This document shows positions 1 through 7,085 of a stretch of DNA of 39,076 nt, piece after piece; the first letter of the stretch is position 1; each line of letters opens with the position of its first letter. Under the pieces are notes generated by a model. It saw only the letters and a program-made list of their open reading frames with translations, did not search any database and was not told where the DNA came from. The position numbers and the translations under genes were made by a program. Origin of the DNA: an uncultured Clostridia bacterium (lineage in GTDB: Bacteria > Bacillota > Clostridia > TANB77 > CAG-508). The stretch spans positions 1 through 39,076 of the forward strand of contig CAKPRQ010000012.1 in assembly GCA_934182605.1 (NCBI GenBank), written 5' to 3'.

Positions 1-1
1 A

Positions 2-1156
2 TATAGTGCAAGACATTTAGGAAGTAACCCAAGTAATCCAAGTAGTTATGCAACGATATCAACAAGTTATGTTAAATATTATTCGGAAGGAAACATACCA
101 AGTGGAACAAGAGCATATTTAGAGCAAACTCATCACGAAACTGATACAAATGCATTAAAAACATTTAGCGGCACAAACAAATTGTCTAGCAGATATAGTT
201 GGCTGGCTTCCCGCAGTGTGCTTGCTTACTCTAGCAATTCTAACTTCTACGTGCGCTACGTGAGCTCCGACGGCTCCGTCGGCAACGCCTACCTGTACAG
301 CGTGGATTCGGACGGCTATGAGTCTGCGTATAGCCGCAGTATTGCCTTGGCCCCTGTAGTCTCTCTACAATCTGGAATCAAAGCAATTCCTGGTAGTGGA
401 GACGGAAGCGAGGATAGTCCATGGCAATTAATAGCATCTTCAAATTCCTTAAACATAGAAAACTTAGAGGTAAATAATCTTATGGGAAATTTTAATGGAA
501 GTGTTACAGTAAATAAAGCTGATTCTGAAATTTCAAATATTTCGTGGTATTATAAATCAGATGATGTTACGGAATGGACTTTAATAGATAGTGGTAAAAA
601 TTATACACTAACTAAAGGTTGTGGAGAAGGAAATTATGAAATTAAGGTTATAGTTACTGATAATGAAGGTAACACAGATCAAACTATAACATCTACATAT
701 TTATATTGTTTTGTTGCAGGTACAGAAGTGGCTACCAAAGATGGTTTAAAAAATATAGAAGATATAAATATTGGCGATTTTGTATATTCAATGAATGAAC
801 ACTCTAACGAAATAGAGTTAAAAGAAGTTTTAAAAGTACATAAAAATGATGTGACATATAATATGTGTAAAGTATACTTAGAAAATGAATATATAGAAAG
901 TACAGATGGACATCAATATTATGTAAAAGGAAAAGACTGGATACAAGCTATAAATTTGAAAAAAGGAGATATATTAATAACTAAAGATGGAGAAGAAAGA
1001 GTAATAAATAGAGTAGAATGGATTAATAATAATGATGTAAAAACGGTATATAATTTAACAATTAAAGATAATCACAATTATTTCGTTGGAGAAAATAATG
1101 TCCTAGTTCATAATGTACCAGAAAGATGTGGTAATATGGGTGCATACATAGGATAG
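2..1156 (+). CDS. DGR-diversified surface protein with C-terminal Hint domain (5' end outside window)
   Basis: The reading frame is open from base 2, so the true start lies upstream. The first ~115 window codons match the C-terminal domain of the prepilin-like protein at 35080-36303 (shared strings such as YSARHLGS, LEQTHHETD, YSWLASR, ALAPVVSLQSGIKAIPGSG). This looks like the C-type-lectin/FGE-type fold typical of DGR target proteins (inference from motif and context). A GC-rich hypervariable stretch lies at codons 72-115. An Ig-like segment of ~95 residues follows, then a Hint (intein/hedgehog-type) domain from Cys at 707-709 (CFVAGTEV) to the VHN motif at 1106-1114, 136 residues. Only 13 residues follow the HN splice-type end, so no toxin or cargo domain is present. 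By analogy with its paralogue the missing N-terminus is probably a prepilin leader. The Hint domain would be expected to cleave or ligate the chain. What it releases is unclear. Confidence 0.8.
   Translation, partial: YSARHLGSNPSNPSSYATISTSYVKYYSEGNIPSGTRAYLEQTHHETDTNALKTFSGTNKLSSRYSWLASRSVLAYSSNSNFYVRYVSSDGSVGNAYLYSVDSDGYESAYSRSIALAPVVSLQSGIKAIPGSGDGSEDSPWQLIASSNSLNIENLEVNNLMGNFNGSVTVNKADSEISNISWYYKSDDVTEWTLIDSGKNYTLTKGCGEGNYEIKVIVTDNEGNTDQTITSTYLYCFVAGTEVATKDGLKNIEDINIGDFVYSMNEHSNEIELKEVLKVHKNDVTYNMCKVYLENEYIESTDGHQYYVKGKDWIQAINLKKGDILITKDGEERVINRVEWINNNDVKTVYNLTIKDNHNYFVGENNVLVHNVPERCGNMGAYIG
215..346 (+). other. DGR variable region 1 (VR1)
   Basis: This is a GC-rich island in AT-rich DNA. 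Compared with 36076-36207 it differs at about 40 positions and by one codon in length. The flanks (…TGGCTGGCTTCCCGC before; TAGTCTCTCTACAATCTGG after) are essentially identical. Most differences fall at first and second codon positions (for example tac/gac, aat/gct, aac/ggc, tcc/atc), as expected if the template has AAC/AAT codons mutated at adenine. The conserved tail after 346 would be the IMH-like homing boundary. No template repeat is present in this window. Confidence 0.75.
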
Positions 1157-1645
1157 AAGATTAATTTTAATATTTTGTATCTTGAAAAAAACATTCATAC
1201 TTAAAGTTTTAAAAGAAATTCAAAATTTAAAAGTAGGTGTATATGGTAAAATATATTTTACTTAATGCACCTCTTTATATTTCCTTTTTTGTAATGTTTT
1301 TTCCCAACAGCAATACTCTCTTTGAGAAATTCTGCACGGTCAAATTTTTTATTTATCAAATAAGAAGTGTATAGAATAGCGACATTGAGAACATTATTTA
1401 AGTGTAGTAGGTGTAATTGGAGCGTTAACTAATAGTAAGATTCCAAGAAATTATTAATGACCTGAGAAGAAAATTTAAAGCAAAAGAAAGTCAGTTACAC
1501 GAAAAAACTGTGTAATTGAAATATGATTAATTTATGATAATGTCTTAAGTAATAACTTTTGAAAATGTCTCAAAAATAAAAATTAGACCTATACCTAAAA
1601 ATATAGTACAATTAATATATTCTGTTAATAAAATGGAGGGTATAG
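1157..1645. other. intergenic stretch, Hint gene to transposase
   Basis: Nothing convincing is encoded on the plus strand. It contains the minus-strand remnant at 1258-1420. From about 1541 (ATGTCTTAAGTAATAAC, then AAAATGTCTC) it probably includes the left end of the ISNCY-type element. A clear ribosome site (GGAGGG) precedes the transposase ATG at 1646. Confidence 0.4.
1258..1420 (-). pseudogene. possible coding remnant
   Basis: On the minus strand an open stretch reads ...VLNVAILYTSYLINKKFD... and ends with a lysine-rich tail and TAA at 1258. It has a protein-like composition but no start codon after the upstream TAG. It lies between the Hint gene and the ISNCY fragment. It could be a leftover of a gene once paired with the Hint protein, or chance. 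I do not recognise the family. Confidence 0.2.
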
Positions 1646-2308
1646 ATGAGAAAGGTTGAATTAAGAAGGAATGAACAATACAAATATGATGTAATAAAAG
1701 AATTATTAAGTCACAAAGGTAATAAAAATAGGGCAGCTGAAAAATTAGGTATTACTAGAAGACAAATTGATCGCTTGATAAAAATATATAAAGAGAAAGG
1801 TAAATCCGGCTTCGTACATGGGAACCGCGGCAGGAAACCATCCAAAAGCATAGATAAACCAATCTCTGAATCTATTATACTACTTTATCGTAATAAATAT
1901 CAAGGTTTTAACTTTAAACATTTTCAAGGATATTTAGAAAGTGATGAAAATATAAGCGTTTCCTACACTTGTGTTTATCACACTTTAATGAGCGCAGGCA
2001 TTGTATCACCTAAAATAAGGAAAAATACAAAAAAAAGAATTGTTAAAGAAAAACTTGAAGCAGAGAAAAAACTAGTAAATAAAACAGAAGAAGAAGTTGA
2101 CATTATTATAAATCATGAAGTAGCTCTTGAAGATTCTCACCCCAGAGGAGAAAAGCCTAAATATTTCGGAGAAATAACCGAAATGGATGGTTCAATACAC
2201 CTTTGGTTTGGGGACAAAAAAGCTTGTCTCCATTTAGCAGCTGATAAAGCTACGAATACCTTACTACCCGACACTTTTGATATTCTCTTAGAGTACCAAG
2301 GGTTTTAG
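1646..2308 (+). pseudogene. ISNCY-type (IS1202-like) transposase, C-terminally truncated
   Basis: The N-terminus carries a helix-turn-helix (GNKNRAAEKLGITRRQIDRL) and a second HTH/linker region. The start of the integrase-type catalytic core follows (YFGEITEMDGSIHLWFG, with the first catalytic Asp, then HLAADKATNTLL). Family members are around 400 residues or more. This one is native only to about residue 204, where the IS4-type element begins (2258), and the last ~15 residues (PDTFDILLEYQGF) are IS-encoded read-through. The remaining half is not found on the far side of the IS4 element, so the insertion was accompanied or followed by deletion. The ATG at 1646 has GGAGGG upstream. The product should be inactive. 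Confidence 0.75.
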
Positions 2309-2335
2309 AAACAAAAATATATACCAGTAGTTGAT

Positions 2336-2382
2336 AAAAAGTATCGAGTTAGCCAATATAATAATTGGTTTCGGTACTTTTT
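2336..2382 (-). terminator. transposase transcription terminator (copy 1)
   Basis: A long imperfect hairpin (AAAAAGTATCGA…CCAAT / ATTGG…TCGGTACTTTTT) lies just downstream of the transposase stop. On the minus strand it is followed by a T-rich tail. Copy 2 has the perfect pairing TCGATACTTTTT. Confidence 0.65.
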
Positions 2383-2483
2383 ATGTAATCTATAACAAAT
2401 CGTATAACAAAATTATGAAAAATAACCAAACACAAATAAACTATTTTTAAAAATAGCTTTACATAAAATATAAAAATATAAAT

Positions 2484-3641
2484 TTAAACATCAGTTATAA
2501 CAAAATTCATCCAAAGAGGAAAATTATGATACGAATTAACTAAAATATTAAAAATAGTAAGACCAGTATTAAATAAAGAAATAATTCTTTCTCTATTTTT
2601 TATACCCTTTTTCTTAGAATTATGTATTTTTAAGTAATTTGGCACAGAATTTTTACGATGAGAGTAAATGCTACCAATGGAAGTAAGCCAAAGTATAGCA
2701 ATACAAACAAGAGTAAATAAAGTAGTAAACGCAGTAATATTACGTACTTTGGAATTTTCAAGATAAAAGCCATTAGATTTACAATTTTTAAAAATAAATT
2801 CTATAGAGCCAAACCTGTAACCATAGTGCTTTATGGCATCTTGAACATTTCCATTAGTAAGAATATAAAAAGGTTCTTTATGATTTTTAGATTTACTAAT
2901 AACAAGTTTAGTAGGATATTTAAATTCAGTAATGCGAACACTTTCAAAGTATTTAGATTTACTATAAACAGGTTCAATATCAGAAATATATTTTATTAAA
3001 TCAGCATCTTCGTAATTATCAATTTCAATAAGGATATTAGTTTTAGTTCTAATGCAATAAATATCACCCAGTGCATTAATATGTTCTGAAATTTCTCGAA
3101 AATTAAATCACCTATCAGCTAAAAAAATTAACTTACAATCTTTATTAGCAAATAAATTATGAATATAAGAGATACCTTCTTTAATTAAAGAAAGAGAAAA
3201 AGCTTCAGGAGAATTATTTCCAGGAAAACATCTAAAAAACAGAGGGATTACTTGTTTACCAATTCTTAAAGAAAGCAGAAAAACAGTAAAAGAAGACTTA
3301 CAAAACATATGGTCAAAAGAAATATAAACATTTTTATTTTTAAGAGTGTATTTATCAATAATGTGAGAAATAACAGAATTATAAAAAGAATATTGATTAA
3401 ATTTATCATTATTAAGAAAACGTTCAAGTTTTCTAGTAATAGATGAAAGTTGAATGTCAGAAAAATGAGTGTGTAGTTTTTTAGCAATATCAGAAGTAAC
3501 AACAGATTCAGCAGAAATCATGGAAGGAATGATAGAAGAAATCATATTAAGATGAGGCTTAGAAATATTAGTAATAATATTTTTGAAAAAAAAAGATAAA
3601 TTACTTGAAATTTCAGTACTTTTATTATATAATTTTAGCAT
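2484..3641 (-). pseudogene. IS4-type DDE transposase with in-frame TGA (copy 1)
   Basis: Starting from the ATG at 3641 (AGAAAGG ribosome site; a further in-frame ATG upstream lacks one), the frame is open for 386 codons to TAA at 2484 except for a single TGA at 3108-3110. The first half has the catalytic Asp in SFDHMF and ends LADR just before the TGA. The second half continues with FNFREI and the Glu-bearing YGYRFGSIEFIFKN motif. In relatives the position after LADR is, from memory, Trp or Gly, so TGA most likely replaces TGG. Other Trp codons in the gene are TGG. The same TGA is present in copy 2 (37173-37175). Either the protein is made by read-through, or a dead copy was mobilised in trans. 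Confidence 0.75.
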
Positions 3642-3645
3642 AAAG

Positions 3646-3712
3646 AACAACCTTTCTTTTGTATGATTTTGAGTATATATCATATTTTAGCAGAAAGGTT
3701 GTTTTTTTGCAA
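3646..3712 (-). promoter_or_regulatory. transposase promoter and RBS-sequestering inverted repeat (copy 1)
   Basis: On the minus strand TTGCAA (3712-3707), a 17-nt spacer and TAAAAT (3689-3684) form a good sigma-A promoter. A perfect 12-bp inverted repeat pairs AGAAAGGTTGTT (3692-3703), which lies inside the promoter spacer, with AACAACCTTTCT (3646-3657), which contains the transposase ribosome site. Native transcripts would start downstream of the first arm and leave the RBS free. Transcripts entering from outside would include both arms and hide it, as known for IS10 and IS50. Confidence 0.55.
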
Positions 3713-3801
3713 TTTATTTTTTAGATATGATAATATATTTCTAATATATAAAAAACGTTCTATAAAAAAGTGTCGGGTAGTAAGGTAGTAAAACGTGTAA
3801 A

Positions 3802-3835
3802 GTCGCATAGAGCGCCTCCAGGTGCTCTGAGCGAC
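3802..3835 (+). ncRNA. GC-rich hairpin upstream of DGR accessory genes
   Basis: Nested stems are visible: GTCGC (3802-3806) with GCGAC (3831-3835), enclosing AGAGCGCC with GGTGCTCT and a TCCA loop. It is strikingly GC-rich against the surroundings, like the DGR variable regions. Its place, between where a template repeat would be expected and the accessory genes, fits a surviving piece of the DGR template RNA or spacer. That role is inference. Confidence 0.35.
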
Positions 3836-3907
3836 CGAAATTTAAAACAAGTAAATGGTACGGTAAATACTGTTTACTAAAAAAATAAGAAGGAGTAGAA
3901 AATAAAA

Positions 3908-4363
3908 ATGAATAAAATAATAGAAATAATGTAAAAGAAATTTCAGAATTATATAATTATGTTTGAAAAAGGAAGTTTTTGCAATGTATACTATGAAGAC
4001 TCATATGTAATAAGCTATTTGCTAGATTGCAAGGTAAAACAATTAGGAACAGATGTATCATGTGGATTTCCAAAAAATAGTTTAAATAAAGTAAGAAGCA
4101 TATTGGAAAATAAAAAAATAAATTATTTAGTAGTTGATAGAACACATTCTTATGAAGAAGATGATAAAGTAGAATTTAAAGATAATAAGTATCAAGAAGT
4201 ATATGAAAAAGCTAAAAAATATGTAACTGCAAAAATGAGGCTAGATAATATTAGTAGATATATCTTAAATAATATAGAAAATGAAGAGAATGAAAAAATA
4301 ATTGAAAAATGCGAGGAATTAATAAATGAAACAAGAAAAATTTATAGTAATAAATCTTGTTAA
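3908..4363 (+). pseudogene. MutS-like DGR accessory protein (MSL), early stop
   Basis: The product resembles the N-terminal DNA-binding domain of MutS (GSFCNVYYEDSYVISYLLDC, then KQLGTDVSCGFPKNSL and a basic helical tail). Stand-alone MutS-like proteins are a known accessory of DGR cassettes. An ATG at 3908 with AGAAGGAG upstream is the natural start, but codon 9 is TAA (3932-3934). The frame then continues (KKFQNYIIMFEKGSF…). The next in-frame ATG at 3959 has no ribosome site and would give 134 residues. The gene overlaps avd by 38 nt. It is probably a recent nonsense allele. Confidence 0.6.
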
Positions 4364-4646
4364 AAATTTAATAGTAAAGATAGACCAATATTTCGTAAAC
4401 TTTCCTAAAAAAGACATAGAATTAAAAAGAAGTATAAAAGAAACTTCTAACTCTATATTACTAGATGTATATATTGCTAATACAACTACAAATGCAGATA
4501 GAAGAAAAGAAATACAAGAAAATATAATAGCTAAAATAAAGTATTTAGATTTTTTAGTTAATTTTATATATAATAAAAAAATAATAAATTCAAAAAAATA
4601 TTTAAAATATTGTTTAGAAAAAATAAAAAAATATTTAGAAAAATAA
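4326..4646 (+). CDS. avd: DGR accessory variability determinant, four-helix bundle (Avd)
   Basis: This is a 106-residue, all-helical, lysine-rich protein with the Avd-type pattern: FIVINLVKNLIVKIDQYFVNFPKKD, then a second helix ending IANTTTNADRRKE, then KIKYLDFLVNFIYNKKIINSKKYL. Avd forms a barrel-shaped pentamer that binds the DGR reverse transcriptase and template RNA. The start at 4326 is preceded by GAGGAATT and overlaps the MutS-like gene, which indicates translational coupling. It ends slightly short of the usual ~115-125 residues at TAA 4644-4646. The same frame then runs straight into reverse-transcriptase C-terminal sequence, so a deletion or stop has truncated its tail. Confidence 0.7.
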   Translation: MKQEKFIVINLVKNLIVKIDQYFVNFPKKDIELKRSIKETSNSILLDVYIANTTTNADRRKEIQENIIAKIKYLDFLVNFIYNKKIINSKKYLKYCLEKIKKYLEK

Positions 4647-4856
4647 AAATTAATTATAAATAAAAAAACAAGAATATATAATTCAAATAATAATTATATA
4701 TATTTAGGCAGAAGTAAAAAAGGACATTATTCTAAATATAGAGAAATTAATAAAAAAATAAAAATAAGATTTAAAAAATATAAAGATAAAAAAATCGCAT
4801 TATTTTCATATATATCTACAATAGAGATATATACTTCTTTAAATAAAACATTATAA
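4647..4856 (+). pseudogene. DGR reverse transcriptase, C-terminal remnant
   Basis: Immediately after the avd stop and in the same frame, 69 codons read LIINKKTRIYNSNNNYIYLGR…, then a basic helical tail ending at TAA 4854-4856. The KTRIYNS…FLG-like motif is characteristic of the region just past the thumb of DGR and group-II-type reverse transcriptases (recognised from memory, not searched). The palm domain with the YxDD motif, normally ~250 residues upstream, is absent. The retroelement at this locus therefore cannot make cDNA itself. Confidence 0.5.
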
Positions 4857-4891
4857 AAATATTTATTTCTATTATAATAAATTTTTACTCG

Positions 4892-4928
4892 AAACTATAT
4901 TAATAAATTAATTTATTTAATATAGTTT
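4892..4928 (+). terminator. hairpin after RT remnant
   Basis: A perfect 12-bp inverted repeat, AAACTATATTAA / TTAATATAGTTT, lies shortly after the remnant. It is A/T only, so modest weight. Confidence 0.3.
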
Positions 4929-4933
4929 TAATT

Positions 4934-4970
4934 AAAACATCATATAAAAAATATGGCGTTTTTTGATTAT
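4934..4970 (+). terminator. likely transcription terminator of the DGR cassette
   Basis: AAAACATCATA pairs with TATGGCGTTTT (one mismatch, one G-T) and is followed by TTGATTATTTTTT. It would end the MutS-like/avd/RT transcript. Confidence 0.5.
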
Positions 4971-5171
4971 TTTTTAAATTATTGAAAAAATAATATAATA
5001 TTTAATAAATATATTTATTTATAATTATTCGTAAAATTGATAAAATAAAAGAGTGGTTCTAAATATAAAAATAAGAAAATTATTAAATATATTAAAATAA
5101 TTTTAATATATTATAAATAAAATAAATTTTAATTAAATAAAAATTTATAATAAATAATAAATTAATAAAAT

Positions 5172-5205
5172 AAAAAATATTTAAAATATTGTTTAGAAAA
5201 AATAA
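5172..5205 (+). repeat. 34-nt exact duplicate of avd 3' sequence
   Basis: Bases 5172-5205 repeat 4593-4626 inside avd exactly. The preceding ~60 nt also look alike with many changes. It suggests a second, degraded avd copy. Confidence 0.45.
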
Positions 5206-6533
5206 TAAAAAATATATTAATTAAAATTATTTATTTTTATTATTAAAAAAAATAATTAATAAATAAAATAAATGAATAAAAAATAAAAAAATAATAAGAT
5301 TAATTAAAGAAGAAGTATAAAAAAATAATATTACAAAAGTATAAAAACAAATAAATAAAAAAATTAAAGGTATATATAAATAATGATCCTGGTAAAAAAC
5401 TATATAAAGTTAGTATAATTTATATAGTTAAAAAAGAATCTTATAATTTTTTAAAAAGACAATAAACTTTAAAAAGATTTCTTAAAAATAAATGTATATG
5501 TGAAAATAATAGAAAATTAATAAAGTTACATAATGTATAAAAATACAGAAAAAATAGGAAATTAACACAATAATTAATTTGATAAATATCAACGCATAAA
5601 AAGGAAAAGTTGAAATATAGTGAAAATTGTAAAATGTTTACATATTATTAGGAAAGGTGCTAGATAAACTATAAAAGCTATTAAGAAAAAGATTTATAAA
5701 AGATGAAAAGTTGCTTAAAAAAGTATGATTATTGAATATAGATATAGTTGGAATCTAAATTACATTAAGAAAAGAAAAAAGAAAAATAGCAAAAATGACA
5801 AAAAATAAGCGATTTCTAATATAAATTTAACAAATTAGTTAAATAAAACACAACAATTTAGTATATAAAGATAATGTTATAAACATAGAAATAAAAGTTG
5901 CTTAATAAACAAATAACGCTTAAAATTATTAATATTAGTGCTACAATTTTCTATAAGATAATAGTACAAATTTTGAAAAATAAAAAAGTATAATTACAAT
6001 CAACATAATTATTAAAAAATAAACAAATTATAAAAATTTTATATAATTAATCGAGAAGAAAAAACTTGGGAAATATGGAATTATAAAAAAACTATAAAAG
6101 TTTTTATAAAAATTACATAATATGAATATATCTTTAATATTATGGAAAAATAAATAGTAAGGACTATAAAATTGATGTATATCTAGGTCAAGAAATTAAA
6201 TGAAGAAAAATACGTAGAAGAAAAAGAAAATGGGTATACATAACAAATTTAAAATTTGAATTATTTAGTGAAAATTTGTGTTAACCTATAGATATAAAAT
6301 AAGCAAATTTTTTACAGAAAATTGTTAAAATTTTATTATAAAATAGTAAAAAATATATAGAAATAAAATAAAAAATAATAAAATAAAAAAATTAAAAATA
6401 AATACAAAAAATATATAAAAATTAATATAATATTAATAATAATTTTCCTTATTTTTTAAAATAAAAAATTTTTCAAAAAACTATTTACAAATTTAAAAAA
6501 ATATGGTATCATATAAAAGTACTTTGAATAAAT

Positions 6534-6625
6534 GGAAAGGTGGTCGAGTTGGTTTAAGGCACCAGTCTTGAAAATTGGCGTGGGTTTGTAGCTCACCGTG
6601 GGTTCGAATCCCACCCTTTCCGCCA
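6534..6625 (+). tRNA. tRNA-Ser (UGA)
   Basis: The acceptor stem GGAAAGG/CCTTTCC, the TTCGAAT T-loop, a long class-II variable arm and an encoded CCA are all visible. The anticodon loop CTTGAAA gives TGA, reading UCA-type serine codons. Confidence 0.95.
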
Positions 6626-6677
6626 ACTTAAAAAGTTAGATTATATCTAACTTTTAATTATAATAAAAATTAAATAT

Positions 6678-6767
6678 GGAGTAGTACCCAAGTGGTGAAG
6701 GGGATTGTTTGCTAAACAATTAGGTCTCGAAAGGGGCGCGGAGGTTCGAACCCTCTCTACTCCGCCA
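6678..6767 (+). tRNA. tRNA-Ser (GCU)
   Basis: The acceptor stem is GGAGTAG/CTACTCC, with a TTCGAAC T-loop, a long variable arm and encoded CCA. The anticodon loop TTGCTAA gives GCT. It lies 52 nt after the first tRNA-Ser, so they are probably cotranscribed. Confidence 0.95.
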
Positions 6768-6772
6768 TAAAG

Positions 6773-6810
6773 ATAGTATAAAGTATATAGAGACTTTATA
6801 TTATTTTTTT
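6773..6810 (+). terminator. tRNA-Ser terminator; left direct repeat flanking the toxin-antitoxin locus
   Basis: ATAAAGT/ACTTTAT hairpin followed by TTATTTTTTT. 36 of 38 bases match 7480-7517, so the toxin-antitoxin module lies between two copies of this terminator. Confidence 0.7.
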
Positions 6811-6847
6811 AGACATTGTAACCTTTTTGTAAAAATTTATATTGTCC

Positions 6848-6877
6848 TTGACTTTATGTATAAAATTAGTGTATAAT
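6848..6877 (+). promoter_or_regulatory. promoter of the antitoxin RNA
   Basis: TTGACT at 6848-6853, an 18-nt spacer and a perfect TATAAT at 6872-6877 lie ~40 nt before the first antitoxin repeat. This is one of the best sigma-A promoters in the window. Confidence 0.7.
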
Positions 6878-6915
6878 TAATATAATAATAATAGCATAAA
6901 TTTAATGCAAACAAA

Positions 6916-7032
6916 ATCAGGTGTATCTCTACCTAAAAAGAGAAGTTTATAAGTCTGGTGTTTCACTACCGTTAAGTGAGAAGTTTATAAATCAGGTGTA
7001 TCTCTACCAAAAAGTGAGAAGTTTAAAATCAG
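6916..7032 (+). ncRNA. type III antitoxin RNA (ToxI-like), three 37-38 nt tandem repeats
   Basis: Three direct repeats of the form TCAGGTGTATCTCTACC…AGAAGTTTATA start near 6916, 6952 and 6990, followed by a partial fourth (AATCAG). The middle unit diverges (TCTGGTGTTTCACTACC). The promoter upstream, the terminator hairpin downstream and the ToxN-like gene after it reproduce the ToxIN layout. There the toxin cuts the repeat RNA into units that fold as pseudoknots and inhibit it. Confidence 0.75.
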
Positions 7033-7034
7033 TT

Positions 7035-7066
7035 GGTAGTTAAATGAAAGTTTAACTACCTTATTT
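7035..7066 (+). terminator. attenuating terminator between antitoxin and toxin
   Basis: A perfect 10-bp stem, GGTAGTTAAA/TTTAACTACC, loop TGAAAG, followed by TTATTTAT. In ToxIN systems such a leaky terminator sets the antitoxin-to-toxin ratio. Confidence 0.75.
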
Positions 7067-7085
7067 ATATTATATGGAGGAATTA

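Larger units (their letters stand above)
2258..3786 (-). mobile_element. IS4-family-type insertion sequence, copy 1
   Basis: Terminal inverted repeats read ACCTTACTACCCGACAC at the left and GTGTCGGGTAGTAAGGT at the right. Between them lie one minus-strand transposase gene, an internal terminator and a 5' hairpin controlling translation. A near-identical copy lies at 36323-37851 in the same orientation. The outer ~60 nt of the left end diverge between copies. No clean target-site duplication is visible because left and right flanks are unrelated (ISNCY fragment versus DGR accessory region), which suggests a deletion at this locus. Confidence 0.85.
4857..6533. other. decayed, extremely A/T-rich non-coding stretch
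   Basis: No frame stays open for a meaningful length. Scattered lysine/isoleucine-rich fragments are broken by stops in every frame. G and C are rarer than in the surrounding genes. A 34-nt exact copy of the 3' part of avd occurs at 5172-5205. Best read as a gene graveyard, possibly of a second DGR or phage-like segment. Two terminators sit at its left edge, and the tRNA-Ser pair starts at its right edge. Confidence 0.5.

Noticed and set aside
1646..2308. A DGR reverse transcriptase next to the first target
   Set aside because: The protein has two HTH regions and an integrase-type catalytic start; it is an ISNCY-type transposase fragment.
2484..3641. Genetic code 4 (TGA as Trp) for the organism
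   Set aside because: Trp is encoded by TGG throughout, including elsewhere in the transposase, and one gene (31092-32111) apparently ends at TGA. The sporulation genes fit Clostridia, not Mollicutes.
3802..3835. Template repeat of the DGR
   Set aside because: It shares no run with either variable region; only its position and GC content suggest a DGR link.
3957..4145. Minus-strand open frame opposite the MutS-like gene
   Set aside because: A Leu/Phe-rich shadow of an A-rich coding strand, without ribosome site or family resemblance. Many similar shadows across the window were also discarded.
6916..7032. CRISPR-like direct repeats
   Set aside because: Units are tandem with no spacers, only three copies, and are followed by a terminator and a ToxN-like gene; a type III antitoxin RNA explains them better.
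7074..7085. ATG at 7074 as toxin start
   Set aside because: It overlaps the GGAGG ribosome site at 7076-7080; ATG 7086 is correctly spaced.
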